From the NCBI RefSeq assembly GCF_011397635.1, contig NC_064756.1, positions 34,276,996-34,340,995 of the forward strand: DNA of 64,000 bases, written 5' to 3'. This DNA is from Epinephelus fuscoguttatus. Taxonomy: Eukaryota > Chordata > Actinopteri > Perciformes > Serranidae. The notes below the pieces were generated by a model. It was not told the DNA's origin. It worked only from the letters and a program-made list of their open reading frames with translations, and did not search any database. Below, piece after piece: positions 61,407 through 64,000 of the stretch; position 1 is the stretch's first letter, and each line of letters opens with the position of its first letter. The translations under genes were made by a program, and so were the position numbers.

Positions 61407-64000
61407 GTTGCTCATTAGAGATCCAGACTCATAAGGTATATTTATCTGTTATAAGGATGAAAAGGAGTGTTTGTTTGTGTGTGCATGAGATGTTCCGTGC
61501 GTTTTTTCACAACTAGCACTGTCGTGTCTTAGCTTGTTTTATGTGAAACTTGGCTCAGAACACAGAGCAGGCTAATAAAACATGTTTGTGTGCTGGAGGC
61601 AGACTGGGAAAGCAGTGACAGACTGGTGTGTGTTTGCCGTAAAAAGTGAAAACGAGCTAAATGATCCTCAGCCCACATAGCTTTTGACAAGCGTCTGTGG
61701 TGGCAGGCCTGTCTCTCCTGCGTTCACACAGCCTCACACCGTTCTTTATTGCATTACAGTCTGCGTTCATTTGAGAATAATATGTCAGGCTGGGATATAA
61801 GCCAATCAGCACACGTTCCCTGCTTGCTGTTGTCTATTTACCCTTTTTGTCAGTGGTTTCCTCTGTCTCGCTGCCTCTCCCTTTTCCCAACTTTCAATCC
61901 CTCTCACCCTCTTTTGTCTCTCCCTCTGACTTGCAAAACCTCCACATAGTGGCAGGTGTTCACACTTACACATGATATAACATCTCACGGTGAGTCAGTA
62001 ATGAGAGATGGATGCTCGATGGCTCACGTTTGTTAGGTGTGGTGACATATTTTTCCAGCTTTTCCCAGTTGGAAATTAAGAGAAAACACAACAGTCAAGG
62101 GTAGATTTATTTGCTAAAGCTTTTAATATTTAGTATTATACAGTTTAACGCGATGATGATTAATACATGATAGAGGGGTCTCATGAAAGGAGAAAACAAT
62201 GAAAATACCCTATGTCTCTGAAAACTGGCATTATCTTTTGAATAAATCTCAAAAGAACATTTTTTGTGTATTTTAATGTCCACATTCCAACATTTTCTCT
62301 TCCTGTAAGCTGTCAAAATGATGATGACTCATCTTTTTGATCCCATTCAGTTACATGTGATTACAGATCTTGGCGCAATCCAGCCAACCCTTCCCATCAG
62401 ATAAAACCTTCAAGCTTGATTAGCACTAGCGGGTACATGAGTCTTAAGGTGTGTATCTGGGTGTTGGTTTACACCATGATCAGCTTTCTGCACTAGAATT
62501 AGATTAACCAACTAAACTAGAAGACAAGCCATCCTTGATGGCTACCAACAGTGTCTATGTCTCTCCACTTTGGATCTCAAAAGTGAAATCACTCTTGGCA
62601 TCAAGTCCTGCGCCCGACCTCTGTTACATGTGGAAACACGACAAACTGCGGAAGCAAATTACTGTTAGAGTTATTTCATGTGATCTTTAAGGAGAAGTTC
62701 AGTAACATCAAATCCCAGTAAGAAGAAAAATTAGATCAGCCAATTTCAGCTGGTAGTTTGTATTCATCCGCAGTTTTCCTCTGAATCTGAGAGTAACTTC
62801 TATTTCTTCTTATTTTTCTTCCTCCAATTCCATTTCACTGGCCTTCGCTGGTGAACGTAACAAATCGGTCTGAGATGATGTAAAAAATTGTGACTGTGAC
62901 ACTTCAGTTGTGCTTTTGACTCATCGAAATAAATTTCCATGTCACAGCTTTTTAAAACTGAGTCACGAAACTGTTTCAAGATGAGACCAAATCTCTCAGC
63001 ATGTTGTCTTAAGAACAAAGACTATCTTTCGTACAGTAGTATGAGTCTGTGTTAAAAGATGTCACAGCCAGCAGAAATGACTGTCCAGTCTGTTTTTTAA
63101 AAAAGCCAGTCATCCTGGTCCAGGGATTACTGTTGATAAGATAGGGACCACAAAAGAGATACATTTCTTCTTCTGCCCTGCTGTCTCCACCTAAGCCCTC
63201 TGTGTCTGTGTCACTGTTCATGCTCTCTGCTGCCCCCCATGGCACTTCTCTTTGTGCAAAGTCTGACCCAGAGCAGCTCTTTTCTTAAGTGCTAAAAGGC
63301 ATGTGACTGCAGAGTTAAGACAGTGGTATAAACTGTCTCCACTCTGCCTCTACTGAGATTGTTGCACCTGAAGAATTAAAGACACACTGAGACTTCATCT
63401 CTTTAGAATAGTCAAAAGGGTGTAGAGAAAGCACCAACACTTGTTTTTCTGTAGCCGCAGAGTCTAGTTGTGGTCAGGCTGTCACTACCTCCCTTGTCTT
63501 TCTCCCTAACGTGCTTCTCTGTGTCCCTCATTTCCTCCCCACCTCTTTGCTTCTCATACACCCCGAGCCAGTCTCACAAAGGAATGAGAAGGAGGAGAGC
63601 AAATAAGCCTGTGGTGGTGCAGAGAGGGAGGAGTGGAGCACAAAGACATGGAGATGGAGGAAGGAGGGGAAATGAGGTTGAATCTGAGGCTGTTGTGCCT
63701 CTAGGACCAAATCAAGATAGTCCAGTGTGTGCCAGCGTGGATAAACACGTGACTATGTGGCTGTATGCATGTTTTTTTGGTGTGTTTTATGATACTGTGT
63801 TATATGTGTTTGCGTGGGCACCAATGTGCTTGTGCGGCTGAATATATGCATGTGGCTGGAGCTGTATTCAGTTTTATGTGTGTGTATGCGTGCATACTCA
63901 GCTCTGGCTGGCTCTGCGGCTCATCACACGCTACAGCCAACTGCTGATTACACAGCACTTGTTTTGTCCTCGCTCTACTCTGTTCTGTGCGTATTATCAG

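Larger units (their letters stand above)
34704..64000 (+). other. aplp2: aplp2 intron 1 (runs past the window end)
   Basis: I looked for the expected second exon (a cysteine-containing MFCG segment of the E1 domain) and found none, so intron 1 is at least 29.3 kb. No other gene was supported on either strand. Contents: microsatellites at 35129, 41771, 48191, 53315 and 61341; a G-quadruplex-prone run at 35897; MITE-like elements at 36623 and 42879-44155; a hAT-type element at 58364; a pyrimidine tract at 55030-55300. Other stretches of single-copy sequence could hold enhancers but carry no feature I can name. Confidence 0.65.

Noticed and set aside
1-64000. CRISPR array, prophage, bacterial operon or tRNA genes
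   Set aside because: No regularly spaced direct repeats, no prokaryotic coding density and no tRNA box pattern were seen; the window is vertebrate.

Overview
The window is vertebrate nuclear DNA, almost certainly from a ray-finned fish. The evidence is split genes with GT-AG introns, long CA/TG microsatellites, a Tc1-type transposon and several small hAT-, piggyBac- and PIF-like elements of kinds common in teleosts. The intact gene prdm10 sits head to head with aplp2, as I recall the order on human 11q24. There is no bacterial-type operon, phage or CRISPR content; most open frames outside the exons below are chance.

Layout. Positions 1-7800 hold repeats and no gene I can support. Positions 7801-12879 (minus strand) carry most of an unrecognised gene for a protein with a hydrophobic, probably membrane-spanning segment followed by a helical, spectrin-like region; its 5' end was not found. 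About 12.9-15.7 kb holds intergenic DNA and the probable prdm10 3'UTR. Positions 15712-28522 (minus) hold the complete prdm10 coding sequence: 22 coding exons, all phases joining, 1175 residues. A noncoding first exon ends at 29726. Its introns carry a 1.6 kb Tc1/mariner element with a broken transposase (DD38E spacing), an ~875 bp foldback element and an antisense LINE 3' fragment. From 29.8 to 34.6 kb lies the divergent prdm10/aplp2 intergenic region, with CTCF-like motifs, a 28-bp-arm perfect palindrome and a 558 bp hAT-type element with an exact 8-bp target duplication. Exon 1 of aplp2 (34632-34703, plus strand) encodes the signal peptide and first mature residues. From 34704 to the window end is aplp2 intron 1, at least 29.3 kb, filled with microsatellites and small transposons and no exon that I could find.

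The genes do not form a pathway. prdm10 is a PR/SET zinc-finger transcription regulator, aplp2 an APP-family membrane protein, and the left gene is of unknown function. I found no convincing new molecular system. The most useful leads are the unrecognised membrane/coiled-coil gene, the DD38E Tc1 element with nearly identical long inverted repeats, and the CTCF-like motifs around prdm10. All exon calls were made by eye from splice sites, reading frame and remembered family sequence, without alignment tools.
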